DNA of 64,000 nucleotides. It comes from Oscheius dolichura (taxonomy: Eukaryota; Nematoda; Chromadorea; Rhabditida; Rhabditidae). The stretch covers positions 2,666,001-2,730,000 of the forward strand of contig OW051493.1 in NCBI GenBank assembly GCA_932521035.1, in the 5' to 3' direction. Each line of letters opens with the position of its first letter. The first letter of the stretch is position 1. Positions 39,280-51,686 of the stretch are shown one piece after another. The notes under the pieces are model-generated. The model was given only the letters and a program-made list of their open reading frames with translations. It was not told where the DNA came from and did not search any database. The position numbers and the translations under genes are program-made.

Positions 39280-41092
39280 ATGGCAGGCTTTGCGGTAGCG
39301 GTATCCATCCTTATGGTGGTTACTGGATCCTTGAACACCATCTGCGCAAAATGGGCTGATAGCTTAAAGGATAAAGGTGTTGCTTTTAATCACCCATTTC
39401 TCCAGGTATGTTAATCATTTTGTGCTCATATGTCTAACCTTATAGGCAACATGTATGTTTTTCGGCGAATTCCTCTGTTTGATCGTGTTTTTTATGAATT
39501 ATGCCTGGAAAAAGTATCAATGGCGACGTCTGAATATCTCAGGTAAAAAACAATGTATCTTTCAAATTGTTGTAGGTAATGATGGCGCTGGTATTATCAA
39601 TCTCTCCTCTGATTCGGAACCGGCTCTTCCTCAATTTAGTCCTCTGGTTTTCCTTCCACCGGCATGTTGTGATATTTTGGCTACATCTATTATGTATATT
39701 GGTCTCAATCTGACAACTGCTAGCTCTTTCCAAATGCTTCGAGGTTTGTTTGCTAGTTTTTTTTTTAAATTTTACAAAATTTCAGGCGCGGTTATTATTT
39801 TCACTGGCCTTCTTTCTGTTGGAATGTTAGGGCAACATATTAAACCTTTCAAGTGGTTTGGAATGCTTTTCGTCATGCTCGGTCTGATTGTAGTTGGAGT
39901 TACCGACATTATTTATGACGATAATCCGATGGACGACAAAAATGCTATCATTACAGGTAAGCCATTTACGGAGCAGAGAATTTAATATCATCTGCAATAT
40001 AAAAGTAAATCTAGTATTGATCTTATCAAAATTCCAGTTTATATTGCTAAACAGAACTATTTTTATAGGAAATCTCCTTATCATTATGGCTCAAATCATC
40101 GTGGCTATTCAAATGGTTTATGAGCAAAAATATCTACATGAGTACAACGTTCCTGCACTTTTTGCTGTAGGACTTGAAGGTATCCTTTTTTGCTAAGATT
40201 TTTCAGATGTATTGTTTAGGTCTTTTTGGAATGACCATTCTCATTATACTTATGTTCCCATTTTACTATATCCACGTGCCTCATACATTCTCAACTAACC
40301 CTGATGGCCGCTTGGAGGATGTGTTTTATGCATGGGAAGAAATAAAGGATGTTCCTACTATAGCACTGGCATTATCTGGAACCGTTGTCAGGTTTGCTAA
40401 TTGTTGTATTAAAACGATATTCTTTCCAGCATCGCCTTCTTCAATTTTGCTGGAGTAACCGTAACGAAGGAACTGTCCGCTACTACACGAATGGTTTTGG
40501 ACAGTGTTAGAACTCTTGTCATCTGGGCTGTTAGCATTCCTTTGTTCGGAGAGAAATTCATCGCAATGCAGGTATGGGAGCTTTTAAAGGAAATTGTTTG
40601 CAAATATACTTTTAATGTCCTTTTGTCGCGTGCTTAATCAGTGGGGTTTATTGAGTGATATTTCCTGCTTAAACGTTATCGGATATTTCACGGAGACGTA
40701 TGCTTATCAGAAGGAGCCAAGAAAATGTTGTCTGCGAATTGTAATTTGACCTTGAGTGGGCGTACAAACTGGGTTTTGGCATAAAATAATAATTTATTTT
40801 TAATACAAAAACATTTCAGCTCATCGGTTTCGCTCTTCTTATTCTTGGCATGGTTGTATATAATGATATTGCTCTTGGTCCTTATTTCCGCAGAAATGTT
40901 CTTCCAAACATGGGAGAAAACAATATGTTCACACGGTACGTTTATTTTCGACCATGTTATTTAGGTGTACAATTGTTTAATATGTCTCATCATCGATGTT
41001 TATTTAGATGCTGTTTCCAAATCTGCGGAGCAGATGTGGAGGAAGGAGATCGCGATAGTCTTCTCGCCGAAGATCGAGAAATTGATGGATAG
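39280..41092 (+). CDS. SLC35F6: SLC35F6-type solute carrier (DMT superfamily)
   Basis: Nine exons (39280-39405, 39446-39542, 39576-39743, 39786-39956, 40069-40179, 40220-40391, 40430-40571, 40820-40935, 41008-41092) encode about 395 aa with some ten membrane helices, as in nucleotide-sugar-transporter relatives. Landmarks are GSLNTICAKWAD at the N-terminus, PPACCDILATSIMYIGLNLTTASSFQMLRG and TKELSATTRMVLDSVRTLVIW. Human SLC35F6 localises to lysosomes and mitochondria; its substrate is not settled. The intron at 40572-40819 is 248 bp and the last two exons encode an acidic tail (EEGDRDSLLAEDREIDG). Confidence 0.92.
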
Positions 41093-41481
41093 TCTCCATA
41101 TATTTATTCTTGTTTGTACATTTTGCTCACTTTGTATTTTCGTTTTTATTTCGCCATACGAGTTTACTTACAAATTCATTGAAATTCTGTATTAGTTTTA
41201 TTATACTCACCCCAAATTCTGTATTAGTTTTATTATACTCACCCCATTTAACTTATCGCCGCATAACTTATAAATTGTAGTCTAAATAAATTGGATATCA
41301 ATTTTGCTTATTATATTATTCTCATTTTATTCTGGTTTTCTGTACCTTGCTTTTTCTGGAATGCAGTTATGCTAAGCGATACTGTTGCAAGTATTTGCTG
41401 ATTTCTGATGCGCTTTCTTATCGTTTCAATTTTGTCCCTCGCGACAGGAAGGTCATAAATCAATTTAGAAGGAGTCGTAAA
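41093..41481. other. Intergenic spacer
   Basis: It contains the 32 bp tandem duplication and, upstream of the next ATG, a CAATTTAG acceptor (41461-41468). The frame of the next gene is open through part of this stretch, so its N-terminus could be longer. Confidence 0.5.
41182..41245 (+). repeat. Tandem duplication of a 32 bp unit
   Basis: Two identical 32 bp copies (41182-41213 and 41214-41245) beginning AAATTCTG and ending CACCCC lie in the SLC35F6 3' flank. Confidence 0.9.
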
Positions 41482-43474
41482 ATGTTGTCCTCTCCTGCGC
41501 AGTATATTTCTTTAGACTCATCAGTATTTTTACTTACTTATTGGTTTCTAGCAGCTCCATATGGGATGGCTGCCTATCTTCAGAGGTTACGTGTTCCGGG
41601 GGCCATCCAGGCATTGTTAGCTGAAGGAGGAGGAACCAAAAAGAAAATCGTCATTGACTATTCCAGTCCCAATATTGCCAAACAGTTTCACATAGGCAAT
41701 CTGAGATCAACTTTGATAGGCGCCTATTTAGATAGGGTTGGTAATTGTTTTGCATATTATTTGAGCTTTTATTCTTTATCTTTTTTCTAAATACAACTAG
41801 ATTTTCAGGTGCACCGGACCTTGGGCCATGAGGTTATTGCAGTAAATTATCTTGGTGATTGGGGAACTCAGTTTGCACTTATAGCGACATATTGGCCACA
41901 GGTGACATTACTCTAGAGTTCTTATACCTATTGTTTTAGTACAGGTTCGACCATCGGAACAGTACTGGAACTCACTGAATGACGCAGAGAAAATAAGAAG
42001 TTTAACAGATTGCTATGTAGTGGCCACTAGAAAGGCTGCTGATGATCCCGAGTTTCAAGCTATGGTTAAAAGCATTTATGCTAACATGGAAAATAGTATT
42101 TTAAAGTAAGTCTTTTACAACCAAGCAGTAATACTCTTAGGCAAGAATACGATAGCGAAGCAATGCTACTTTGGAAAGATATCCGAACAATTTCGGAAAG
42201 ACATTTAAAAGGATTTTACAAAATATTAAATATACATTTTGACAGGTGAATTCGTAATATTAAAATTGACCTTAGCTTTATAGATGGCAATATGAGTCTA
42301 ATCTCGTTGTAAAAGCACATGAAATAGCCGATAAGTTGGTACTAAATGATACATTGAGAAAGGTAATCTTTACCTAGCAAATTTCTTACCTTTCTTTCTG
42401 CTTTAGACTGATAACGGCCTTTTCGTAATGGACCATCCGGCTGTTGGGAAAAAAACACCTTTTTCTATTCTGAGAAAAAGCGATAACACCTCCCTCTATT
42501 TGACGCGGGAAATAGCCTCTCTTATTGAAAGAGATCAGCTTTTTGGGGCCGATCGTTACCTCTATGTCGTGGATAAAGCGCAGAAACAACATTTCACAGC
42601 ACTTAAAATCATTTTAGACAGGTTTACACTTTTCGGTGTACATCACATTTTTTTAGAATTGGTAAAAGCGATCTAGCTGCTAAAGTGGAACATGTTCCTT
42701 TCGGTAGAGTAAAAGGTCTTTCCACAAGACGTGGTCGAACTGAAGTTGTGGAAGAAATTATTAAAAATGGGACAGAACAAGCTCTAGAATTCATGAATAG
42801 TTCTAAAACAATGAAAGCTACAGAAGAAGATCAAAATACTGTTCGTGATTCTTATTATAATGATCATATATTTAGGTAGCAGAACAATTGGCCATATCAA
42901 CAATAATTTTCAACGATGTAAAACGTGCAAGGTGTTCTGAATACGAATTTTCATTTCAAAATGCCTTTGCTCTAAATCACAACAATGCGTTACTTCTTCA
43001 GGTTTATTTTTTATAAAGTGCAATAAGTTTTTACAGGCCAAGCACAGTCGTGTGTATTCTATAGAATCACGAAATTCTGAACTTTTAAACCAGCTGAATG
43101 AATGTAATTCAATTCCACAAGATTCACGAGAAGTTGTGCAGTTGATTGAAATGCTGCAGCGATATGAATCGGTAAGGAACTGTTTTATCATCCAAGAAGA
43201 GTGGTATAGGTTGTTTCTGCAAGTGTTCAATATTTGGAGGCTTGTCAGTTGACGTTATACCTTATACAATTATCGCAGTGTATTGGAACTGTAGCGGCTC
43301 AATTACAAGTTAAAGGCCAGCCAGATGAGGTTTTTACCGTTGTTTAAAAATTTTTTATTGTTGTTCCTATTTGTTTAGATTGCAGCGCCTCGTCTGCTAC
43401 TTCTTTCCGCTGCACGAAACGTCCTTGCTAATGGAATGTTTCTTCTTGGAATGACCCCTGTCAACCACATGTGA
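41482..43474 (+). CDS. RARS2: Arginyl-tRNA synthetase, mitochondrial type (RARS2)
   Basis: Eleven exons (41482-41736, 41809-41901, 41945-42105, 42141-42245, 42284-42362, 42407-42621, 42657-42840, 42876-43001, 43037-43171, 43210-43329, 43379-43474) encode about 522 aa. The class I HIGH motif appears as FHIGNLRST, preceded by the ArgRS landmark [20 protein letters not shown] follows, and [12 protein letters not shown] sits at the KMSKS-equivalent loop. The C-terminus ends LGMTPVNHM, close to human RARS2 (LGISPVCKM) and unlike cytosolic RARS1. It is shorter than human RARS2 (578 aa) at the N-terminus; the frame is open to about 41347 and a targeting peptide could lie there. Confidence 0.92.
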
Positions 43475-43779
43475 GGATACGTCCTAGAAGGGCCACCACT
43501 AGCATGCCTTTCTAGGATAAGTCAGTTGTAGCTAGTGACTTGACATGGATCCCCTCCCACGGAGTTCTGGACAATGATTTAGTTTAGTTTAGGTTATTGT
43601 TGTATTTGCTTTTGTTAAAACCTCGGGTATCTCATTATATTCAACTCATTAATTCGAGTGATATCATTGTAAGAGCTTACTTTGTCATACTTCAAAATAT
43701 ATACTGTTAATTTGCTTAAAAAATCGTTTAGATTGATTTCATGTGTGAAGAAAGATATTTTTATGTAACGTTTTGTTTT
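43475..43779. other. Convergent intergenic spacer
   Basis: This lies between the convergent RARS2 and CAP genes. It is AT-rich; nothing is recognised. Confidence 0.5.
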
Positions 43780-44650
43780 CTAGATACACAAAGAACTATT
43801 TTGATCACAAGCGGATCCTACTGGACAAGATGAACATGATGCTCCAAATTCGTATATATTTGCTCCTATTATGTTTCCACTTTCCTTGTAGTGGCATACA
43901 ACGATAACTTCTTTTCCATTTTTACATGTTGCAGATCCACAACCTATTTGACTTGTCGTGGCCCATACCATCTTAATTTGTTCGGATATGGCTGAAAGGA
44001 CAAATTACTTGAGTGGCGTGGCCAACGCCAGTGTAGAAAAGATCCCATGTAAGATTTATGCTATCCCAACCATATTTTTGGAACTCTTCCAGCCATGTTT
44101 CTGAGGCGTTTACTGCCTGAAAAGGTTTTGTTGAAGAAAGTTGTTCTTTTTTTAATTTTTTGTATTCCATCAACTTACTAGTCCTTTATAGGAAATGACT
44201 TTGTTAGCCACAACCATATAGAGGTTTTCACCCAAGCCGGTGGTATTTGAATGGACGAAATTACACTGAGTAGCCCATGATTGAGCAGAATTCTCGAGAT
44301 CGCAATCCCAGGTCTGAAAATTTAATCAGTTGGAAGGTCCAACTCATAGGCAGCTACCAATTTCCTCATGTTACTTGCAGGTGGCATAAATTTATTGGCC
44401 CCTTCTTTGAATTCTCCCCGAGCTAGGTGGGACCTGGCATTGTTATGCACCTGGAGAACCCGGTCTCGTTCATCCTGAACCGTTTTATTAATGGTGGAAG
44501 ATGTGAATAACCTGGGACAAGGATCCACTACAAGAAGAAGACGGCTCAGTGGCCTCGTAATCATAAAGAGGAACAGCTAGAGCAGGAATAGGTCTGGTGG
44601 AGGAAGAAGCACCTACCTGTAACGGCCGAGAGCAAAAGGAATACGATCAT
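43780..44650 (-). CDS. Secreted CAP/SCP (venom-allergen-like) protein
   Basis: Five exons on the minus strand (44617-44650, 44358-44527, 44179-44313, 44009-44116, 43780-43971) encode 212 aa. A short signal peptide (MIVFLLLSAVT) precedes one CAP domain with HNNARSHLARG, NMRKLTWDCDLE, the catalytic-like His/Glu tetrad region (HSNTTGLGENLYM), GHATQMVWATTSQIGCG and VVCHYKESGN. A Cys-rich hinge at the C-terminus ends CDQNSSLCI. The family includes nematode activation-associated secreted proteins and vertebrate CRISPs. The molecular function is usually sterol or lipid binding and remains uncertain here. Four of five junctions are 34-89 bp introns in phase. Confidence 0.93.
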
Positions 44651-45565
44651 CTCTACAATCCAAGGAGGAGGCAAAGTGAAGAGAGCTCTCTCGGTTGAGG
44701 CCTTTTTAGTAGGGGGCAGCTCAGAGCGGTCACTCGGCCACACACAAACAAACGATCCTTAGGTAAACTCCGGGGCATGGAAAAGCCTTTTCTTTTCTCT
44801 CACTCTCCCGTATTTGGTAGTGTGGTCAAATAGAGTACCAGTTGCGGTCTCTATTTTGTGGATTTTTCCGAAAATGGACTCATTCTTCCCGGAGGGCAGG
44901 GAAGTGGTACGGAAGGGCGAAAATACCGGGGCTATTTACACGGGAAAAAAGCCGTATAGAGAGGAACTCATGATACAGACTACTGGTCAATGGTGCAGAT
45001 CTTTTGAAGAAGTGAAATGCACTTGTCCTCTAGTAGAGGCTCTACGATTAACCCGGTACTCGTAGCGCTCGGTGGTTATCCAAAACTAGGCCAACTCGTC
45101 AACGCTTCTGTTTTCAATTAAAAAAAGTACGCGCAACGTGAAAAATGAGATTTTGACCAAAAAAAGAGTAAATAATTAGCCAAGTGCAAAAGATATGGTC
45201 GGTTTGATCTTACTCATCACTGTTTCCATTTCGGCGGATTGAAACCGGAAAGTGTCGGTCAAAAAGACATTAGGAGGACCGACGACGACAAAGGGAAACA
45301 ACCAAATTGAGGTCATATTGTCCAAGAAAATGGGAGCTTTATACCTCCTCACTAGCCACTTTTTGCCCTCTTTCTGTAGAAATTCTTCTAATATTAGACT
45401 ACGAGGAACCAGATGGGCTGACCTTTGATCGTGGAAGTGTCAATGGACCGGAGACACCCAATGAACTGGTATACTTGACGGCTTTTTTCAATAAAAATCT
45501 TCATTGGAGTATTCTGTCTGGTAAATTTCGTACAAATATATTTATTACCGCTTTTATCAAATAAA
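44651..45565. other. Intergenic region
   Basis: A plus-strand ORF (44814-45065) exists but has no conserved motif or splice support. The right end holds the beta-TrCP poly(A) signal on the minus strand (45541-45546). Confidence 0.4.
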
Positions 45566-47416
45566 TCAAACATCTACCTGATTATCAACATTACTGTCCA
45601 CCTCCATAGGTTCTTGCACTCCATCAGTATTTAGAAAGTCCCAAATAAGAATGGTATCATCGTGTGAAGAAGAGATAATTTGGAATTCATCAAATTGTAA
45701 ACGAAAAACACGTCCAGTATGCTGCTAAATGATGTGATACATTATTTAAAAGGCAGGGTTTCGCTTATTACTAATGGCAAAATGTAATCCTGGAAAAAAT
45801 AAACAATAACTTACATAGAGTGAGCTGACACATAGCTCATTGGACGGAATGCGCGTGTCAAGGGCTCCTTTAAGATCCCAAACTTTAATTTTTCCATCAT
45901 AGGCACCAGACACTATTCTCTTATCATCAAATCGGACACAGCGTACGAGTTCATTGTGCCCTTGCAAAACTCGATGACAAACTCCTGTGTTGACGTCCCA
46001 AAGTCTGAAACGATTTAATATAGAAGCAAACTTTTTTTTCTGAATAAGAAGATAAAATATACCTGATTGTGTTGTCGGATGATCCAGAAACAATTAGAGT
46101 CCCACGATATTGTAGACAAGCTATTCCTCTTAAATGCCCAGTGAGAGTTTTTACACATTCGTAATCCTCTGTCGACCAGATTTTGATTGTACGATCGCCC
46201 GACGCACTAACAATAAATTTTTCATCAAAATCAATCACATTTACCGCCGCTCTAAAAATCCTAATAAAAAGACAGAGATCAGTTACCTATGCCCCACAAG
46301 AACTCGCCGAACTTTCATTTCCTTTGAAGAAATTATGTCCCAAACAGCAATAGAGCGATCTTTTGAACTAGAAACAGTACTGTGTTATCAATCACCTTAC
46401 CAAGTAACCATCACTTTCTCATTGAATCGTAAATGAAGAACAGCTTCGCCGTGATGTAACAAAGTATGAAAACACTCTCCAGTGTCGACATTCCACATAC
46501 GGATGGTGGAATCTGATGAACCTAATAACAGTGTTGAATACAAAAATGTAAGAAAGAGATACCCGAAATAATGAACCGTTTGTCGTATTGCAAGCAAAGA
46601 ACAGATCCACTATGCCCAGATAAAGTATTAGAGCAAGTCAAATCTTCTCGATTCCAAATTTTAATAGTGTTATCTCGGAGCCCGCAAATGATTTTTTCGT
46701 CGTCATATTGAATACAATAGACGCCTTTACTCTGTTCAGAGTTACAGTTGATAGTCTTCAGCGAGTAGTTGCCCTTTTTCCAGTTCTTCTCTATTTTAGC
46801 TATATCCGCTTTAACACTTGGATACAACTCCCTAAAACAATCAGAATAATAAATGAAAATAAATACCGGTAAAATTTGTGCTGAAGCATAACCATCTCAG
46901 CGTAATGTTTTCTCAGCATATTGTAGTTTTCGTTATAATGCTCACAAATCAACTGTTGTGATATCTCTCGTGAAACAAGAATAAATTTCTTCCATTTTTT
47001 CTTCTCGCTTAGTTCTTTCCACAAGTTATCAGCTTTAACATGCCGCTCAATCACTTTTCTCCAGACTTGTGCTCTAGCCAACTGGAATCTCCATGAACGG
47101 CTGACCGCCTCACAATTGGCGAGAGTTTCAGCATCCAGATATTTTAAAATACATGCAGGCAAATCTTCTATATAATTAATAATTAAGAAGAAATCAGAAA
47201 ACATACCGGGTAAATGGGCGATAAAGTCACGCAACAATAACGGACGAATGATCCGATCTACTTGCCCAATCTGACCACGATCCATGGTGTGCAGAGCGTT
47301 TTCTACAAAGTCTAGTTGCTCAGGTACCGACATTAATTGAAACATCTACATGAGAAGAGTATTACGCTATGAATCGGACCTACTTCAAGTATATTCCTGT
47401 ATTTTTCACTCAACAT
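45566..47416 (-). CDS. F-box/WD40 protein beta-TrCP (LIN-23/FBXW1-11)
   Basis: Nine exons on the minus strand (47384-47416, 47207-47345, 46867-47167, 46563-46831, 46401-46521, 46287-46367, 46063-46251, 45815-46004, 45566-45724) encode 493 aa. A dimerisation segment ([30 protein letters not shown]) is followed by the F-box ([19 protein letters not shown]), which binds SKP1 in the SCF ubiquitin ligase. Seven WD repeats follow, among them [43 protein letters not shown] and [17 protein letters not shown]. The conserved Arg-rich substrate face recognises DSGxxS phosphodegrons (beta-catenin, IkB, EMI1 type). Every repeat is intact. A minus-strand poly(A) signal is at 45541-45546. Confidence 0.97.
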
Positions 47417-47579
47417 GCCCTTTACCGAGGGGCTCTAAATAATTCTAATACTTTCCGGTAACTACCTTCAGGGGAAGCGAGAAAGGTATGAAAACGACGA
47501 CTACTAAGCAAAAAGAAAACCAGTTTATAAAATCAATGTTTATTATAGAAAATTTATTCAACATTTTGTTAAACAATAT

Positions 47580-48797
47580 CTACTTGAAAATCTTTCCTTG
47601 GTTGAACGACTTGCCATCGAAGTGGCCTTCCCATAGAAGATACTCGTTGACGTCCTTACGGGTCTTCTCATCTTTGGGATCCAATTTGGTCCATTCGTAT
47701 GATTCGTAATCAACCTGAAAAAGAAATGTTATTCACAAAATAGAAGATGGCTGCAAAAATAATCCAGCATCCAACGAGAAGGAATTCTAATCTGCGAGTA
47801 TTATAACACTTATGAATAAAAGTATTCACAAAACAACTCATACTCGGAAATAACTTTGAATCAGATGACCGAAAAATATACCTGCCAGTCAGGGCACAGG
47901 GGGAAGACGAGCTCTTGGCCTCTCCAGATCCAGATTCCGGAAATTGTTGAGTTGTTGTTCTCTCCAAAAAGAATCATGGAAGCGAAGGCATTTTTCTTCA
48001 GCTTCTCCAACCTTTGGAACATACCTAAACAAATTGCTTACGAATATCTGGAAAAATTGCTAACCTGAGATGAGATTGCAACTCATGAAGACAAGTGTAA
48101 GATCTCGAGGATATTTGTATTCGCATTTCCAAATGGAGTAGTTGTCGGCATCGAAGTTTTCCCAGAGGTGTGGAATAGCCTTGGTAGCGATATCCTCATT
48201 GGAATAAACACGCTTGAATCCATCCAAAACGAAAGTTCCTTTGGGCATCTCGGCGAAGGGATCTTTCGATGATTCCTTCGGGGCATCATCGTCATCGGCT
48301 TCATCAACTTTGGGCTTGGCAACTGGTTTCTTCTCTTCTTTCTTGGGCTTCTCCTCTTTTATAGTAGTTTTCTCCAACTTGGAAGCGAGGTTTCGTAGTT
48401 TCGCTGAAACGTGAGGACGGTGAAAGTGCAAAAAGAATAATAAGCATTTGCTGAAACTTACAATCCGAATTCGATACGCCACCGAGTTTCATATCCCCCA
48501 GTACTTCTTTTACACTGGGCTGGTTGATGACAGTCTTGAACCAGCGAGTGACGTTGACGAGCTTCTTCTCAGCATCAGCATCAAAAAAGTGCTGAAAATT
48601 GTAATTAGTAGAAACAACCACAAATTTACCTGGTACAGGGGAAGAAGAGCCGAAGCAGCGTTAATGTCACTTGTAGAAAAACGCTCACCCACAAGGAACG
48701 TGCGGTTCAGCAAGAAGTCATTTAGCGCACGAAGCTGTTCCACAAAGGCGACCTTGTCAGCAATGAGATGGTTGAAGTAATCCGCAACTTGAGCCAT
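47580..48797 (-). CDS. eEF1G: Elongation factor 1B gamma, lacking the N-terminal GST half-domain
   Basis: Five exons on the minus strand (48630-48797, 48462-48591, 48065-48403, 47882-48024, 47580-47714) encode 304 aa. The protein starts inside the GST C-terminal helical domain ([28 protein letters not shown]) and continues with [18 protein letters not shown] and a Lys/Glu linker. It ends with the complete C-terminal EF1G domain ([24 protein letters not shown] ... NPGKIF-like end). Usual eEF1G proteins have about 400-440 aa with an N-terminal thioredoxin-fold domain of about 80 residues that is absent here. No missing exon was found in the 540 bp upstream. The family scaffolds the eEF1B nucleotide exchange complex. 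A minus-strand poly(A) signal is at 47539-47544. Confidence 0.9.
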
Positions 48798-49336
48798 TGT
48801 ACGAACTGGAAAGCACAGGAATTCAGAGACACAAGAAATATCGCAAATAAGAAACAGGCATGTATAAGAACCACATTATGATCCTATACAACATTTTTCC
48901 AATGGTTGTTGACTACAATTTAGAATTGTTGTACGTTTTCTAATCTAATGATAGCTCCGGGGTAACAATTTTCCATATAAATTGTTGCACATAGAGCAAG
49001 AAAACAATTGCTTGAACAATACCCCGTACTCTACGAACGCGTTCGAACGCGTAACAAAAAAAGAGCAGCAAGCATCGGCGTTAGAGAAATGAGAAAAACA
49101 TATTTTAGGAGAGGTTTTCCTTTTTTTGCGCCAATGTTCCGGAGGGGACTCCGGCGGCTTTTTTGAATCCAAATTTTCCTGTTTCAATTTTTGAACCAGC
49201 AGTTTCGTCAGCAAACTTTGAATCGTTGTACTTCTCAATAAGTTTCATTTGAGTAATTTCTATTTGAAACACGAGTGATACTCCCCGTAGATCGCATTTC
49301 CAACACTTATTGGGCCGTCTTTATTGTGTATCTAGT
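48798..49336. other. Spacer between eEF1G and DHCR24
   Basis: I searched this on the minus strand for a thioredoxin-fold exon of eEF1G and found none. The DHCR24 poly(A) signal (minus) lies at 49320-49325, only about 12 bp beyond its stop codon. Confidence 0.5.
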
Positions 49337-51686
49337 TTATTGATCCTTCTTGGCGTACTGTTCCCCGATGGCGATGACGTCTATCTCTGGCTTGACCTTA
49401 TCATAGAGCCGGGGGAAGGCTCCATTGCACTGGTACCTGTCTCGTACCTAAATCCATTCTTTCTTCCAGCTGTCCCCTTCTTCCCTACCTGTTCATACAA
49501 TTGCATGTCGAACATCTCGTTGAATTCCTTCTCCGTCATGAATATATCCGCATAAAGGAAAGAGTATCCTCCCACGTCGCGGGTGAACTTCTCCATATCT
49601 CTCATAGCCTGGGTCGGGTTGTAGAACTCGCGTCTTTTCACGGGTCCCGGTGTTCCATAGACGCCGAGGTCGTTGAACATGGCGAAGTTCGTTCCCGGTA
49701 CGATTCTATTGGCCGGCGGGGCGCGCAGCTGGCCCTGTGGCCCGCGCTTGTGGTCGTAGACACGGCAGGGGTAGACCAAGAGAGGATAGGTGTCGAAGAG
49801 GCGCTCAGCCGTGTTCACCTGGTCGGCCAGGGTGTCAAGTGGCATCACGATGTCTTGGAAGACCTGAATTTATCCAATAGGTTAAAAGTCGTCTCTTCTC
49901 TCTTCCCCCGCCGCCCTGTGACTGTCTCCCCCAGCTGCCAACAACCGTTCCTGATACCTGCTTTGCGAAGGTCATCTCCCGGACTGCCTGTGTCGTGGTG
50001 AACTTCAAGAAGGCCGGTTTAGGCGGGCAGAGCCAGCCGAGTAGTGCCCTGTAAAATGTGATGGTGGTGATCAGTTCTCGGTTTTCGTGAACTCTACGAA
50101 TATCTTAAAATAGAAAACCTGAAGACGGGGTGGTTTCCAAAGGGTATCATGCTCTCCAAGACCCAGAAAATGGCCCGATTGTGGCGTAGGAGGTATGACT
50201 CCAGTGGAATGTATTCGACGCCGCCTCGTGGCCACTGCCTCTCCACGTGTTTGTAGAACCACGGTTTCCACCAGCGGCAGACGTCGTTTACCTGGGATCA
50301 TCCGATGTCACTCTCTGACCAGACAAAAGGCACCTGCCACCACTTCTCCCAGCTGTCGACGTCTTCAAATGTGCCGACCATGATGACCCCCATGTCGCGG
50401 CTGAATATCGTCGCCTCCAGGTAGTCCGGCACTTTGAAGTCCTAAATAGTTTTCTGGTTAGAAAAGCAAGGACAGTAGGAGGCCTTGTCCAATGCACCGG
50501 AGAGTTCCATCATCTTGTCGCAGTACTCCTTCTGGGAATATGTCTAAATGGGGAGGATAGACGGGAGAGGGAGGACGGCCTACGGGGATGTACTCCATCT
50601 TGATGTAGGGCTTGACCCGGATGATTTTGAGCTTCAAGCCAACAAGGAAGCCAAGTGTTCCGTGGGACCTGAACTAGCAATTTTGGACTCAAAACCAAGG
50701 AGGTGGACGACAAGAGGGCAGGGGATGATGGAGGAAGCGGAGGACGACGGGCGAGGGATGAACGCGAATGACTGACCAAGGAAGACAGTAGAAGAGATCC
50801 TTGTGCTCGTTGTCGGCCGTCACTCGGATCACTTCCCCACCGGATGTCACCAGCTCGTATTCCTCGATGGCTTCCTGATACAGCCCGACCTAAACTCCTC
50901 TCTTTCTCCTTTATTTAAAGACCTAAACCTTGTGAGAGTAGGTAGTCATCCCCACACCGAAGGCCAGTCCTCCCAAAGTAGCATCGCCAAATTCCAATGT
51001 CACGGCGAGGGTATACCCTCTGGAACAAGTCTGTGTCTCCCCCAACTGTGTCGCCTACTTGGGGACGAGGTAATGGCAGATCTCGTGGACGGAGACGTTC
51101 GGCTCGACGGTGACCGTGAGGTGTTCCTCGTCCAGCGACAGAATGTCATGAAGGTCAACCGGTATCTTGTGACAGGCTTCCTGGAACAGACGGGTTTTCC
51201 GACAAAGTACAATCTTCCGATCGGGTCGGGGAGACTTCCTCCTTACCTTGTCGAAGAAGGTGGTCGACAGACTCTGCCAGTTGGGCCTGGCCGTGCAGAG
51301 TAGTTTCCTGTCGTTGGCTGGCTGCCGGCTCCATTCTTGTACCTGTATCCTCCTCCTCTCTTTCTTATCTTCCCCAGTCTTACTCTTTTCTGTATCTTCC
51401 GGACCCTGTCGTCGTGTGTCGTGTTCGGGGCGAAGAATGTCCGATTCAGCCAGATCCGTAGCCGAATGAAACAGTCGAAGAGCTAGAAAAGAAGGTGGTC
51501 AGTGACCTTGTCCAATTTTGCAAGGGGTGAGAGCGATTCTCCGATTAGATAGATCACGGGGAAACTAGAAGCCCCGCTAGAAAAACTCACGAAACTGGCC
51601 GGAAGACAAAAGACTACAATAACGAGGCCGCGGTTGTCCTCCAGCCATCGGATGGCCCGTTGCTTCCAGGCGTGGCTCCAGCTCAT
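49337..51686 (-). CDS. DHCR24: Delta(24)-sterol reductase (DHCR24/Diminuto)
   Basis: Thirteen exons on the minus strand (51591-51686, 51384-51482, 51247-51342, 51059-51180, 50929-51019, 50777-50889, 50584-50668, 50474-50543, 50334-50431, 50119-50291, 49958-50048, 49489-49863, 49337-49447) encode about 539 aa. DHCR24 is a FAD-dependent, NADPH-using ER enzyme that reduces the C24 double bond of sterol side chains. An N-terminal membrane anchor (GLVIVVFCLPASFLFD) is followed by the FAD-binding PCMH fold (LTVTVEPNVSVHEIC, ATLGGLAFGVGMTTYSHKVGL, GTLGFLVG). Family landmarks are KPWFYKHVE, EYIPLESY and HNRAIFWVLESMIPFGN. The junction at 50432-50473 is ambiguous: it uses an AAAG acceptor. All others are firm. 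Confidence 0.93.

Noticed and set aside
44814-45065. An 83-residue plus-strand ORF
   Set aside because: It has no conserved motif, no splice support and no poly(A) signal at a suitable place.
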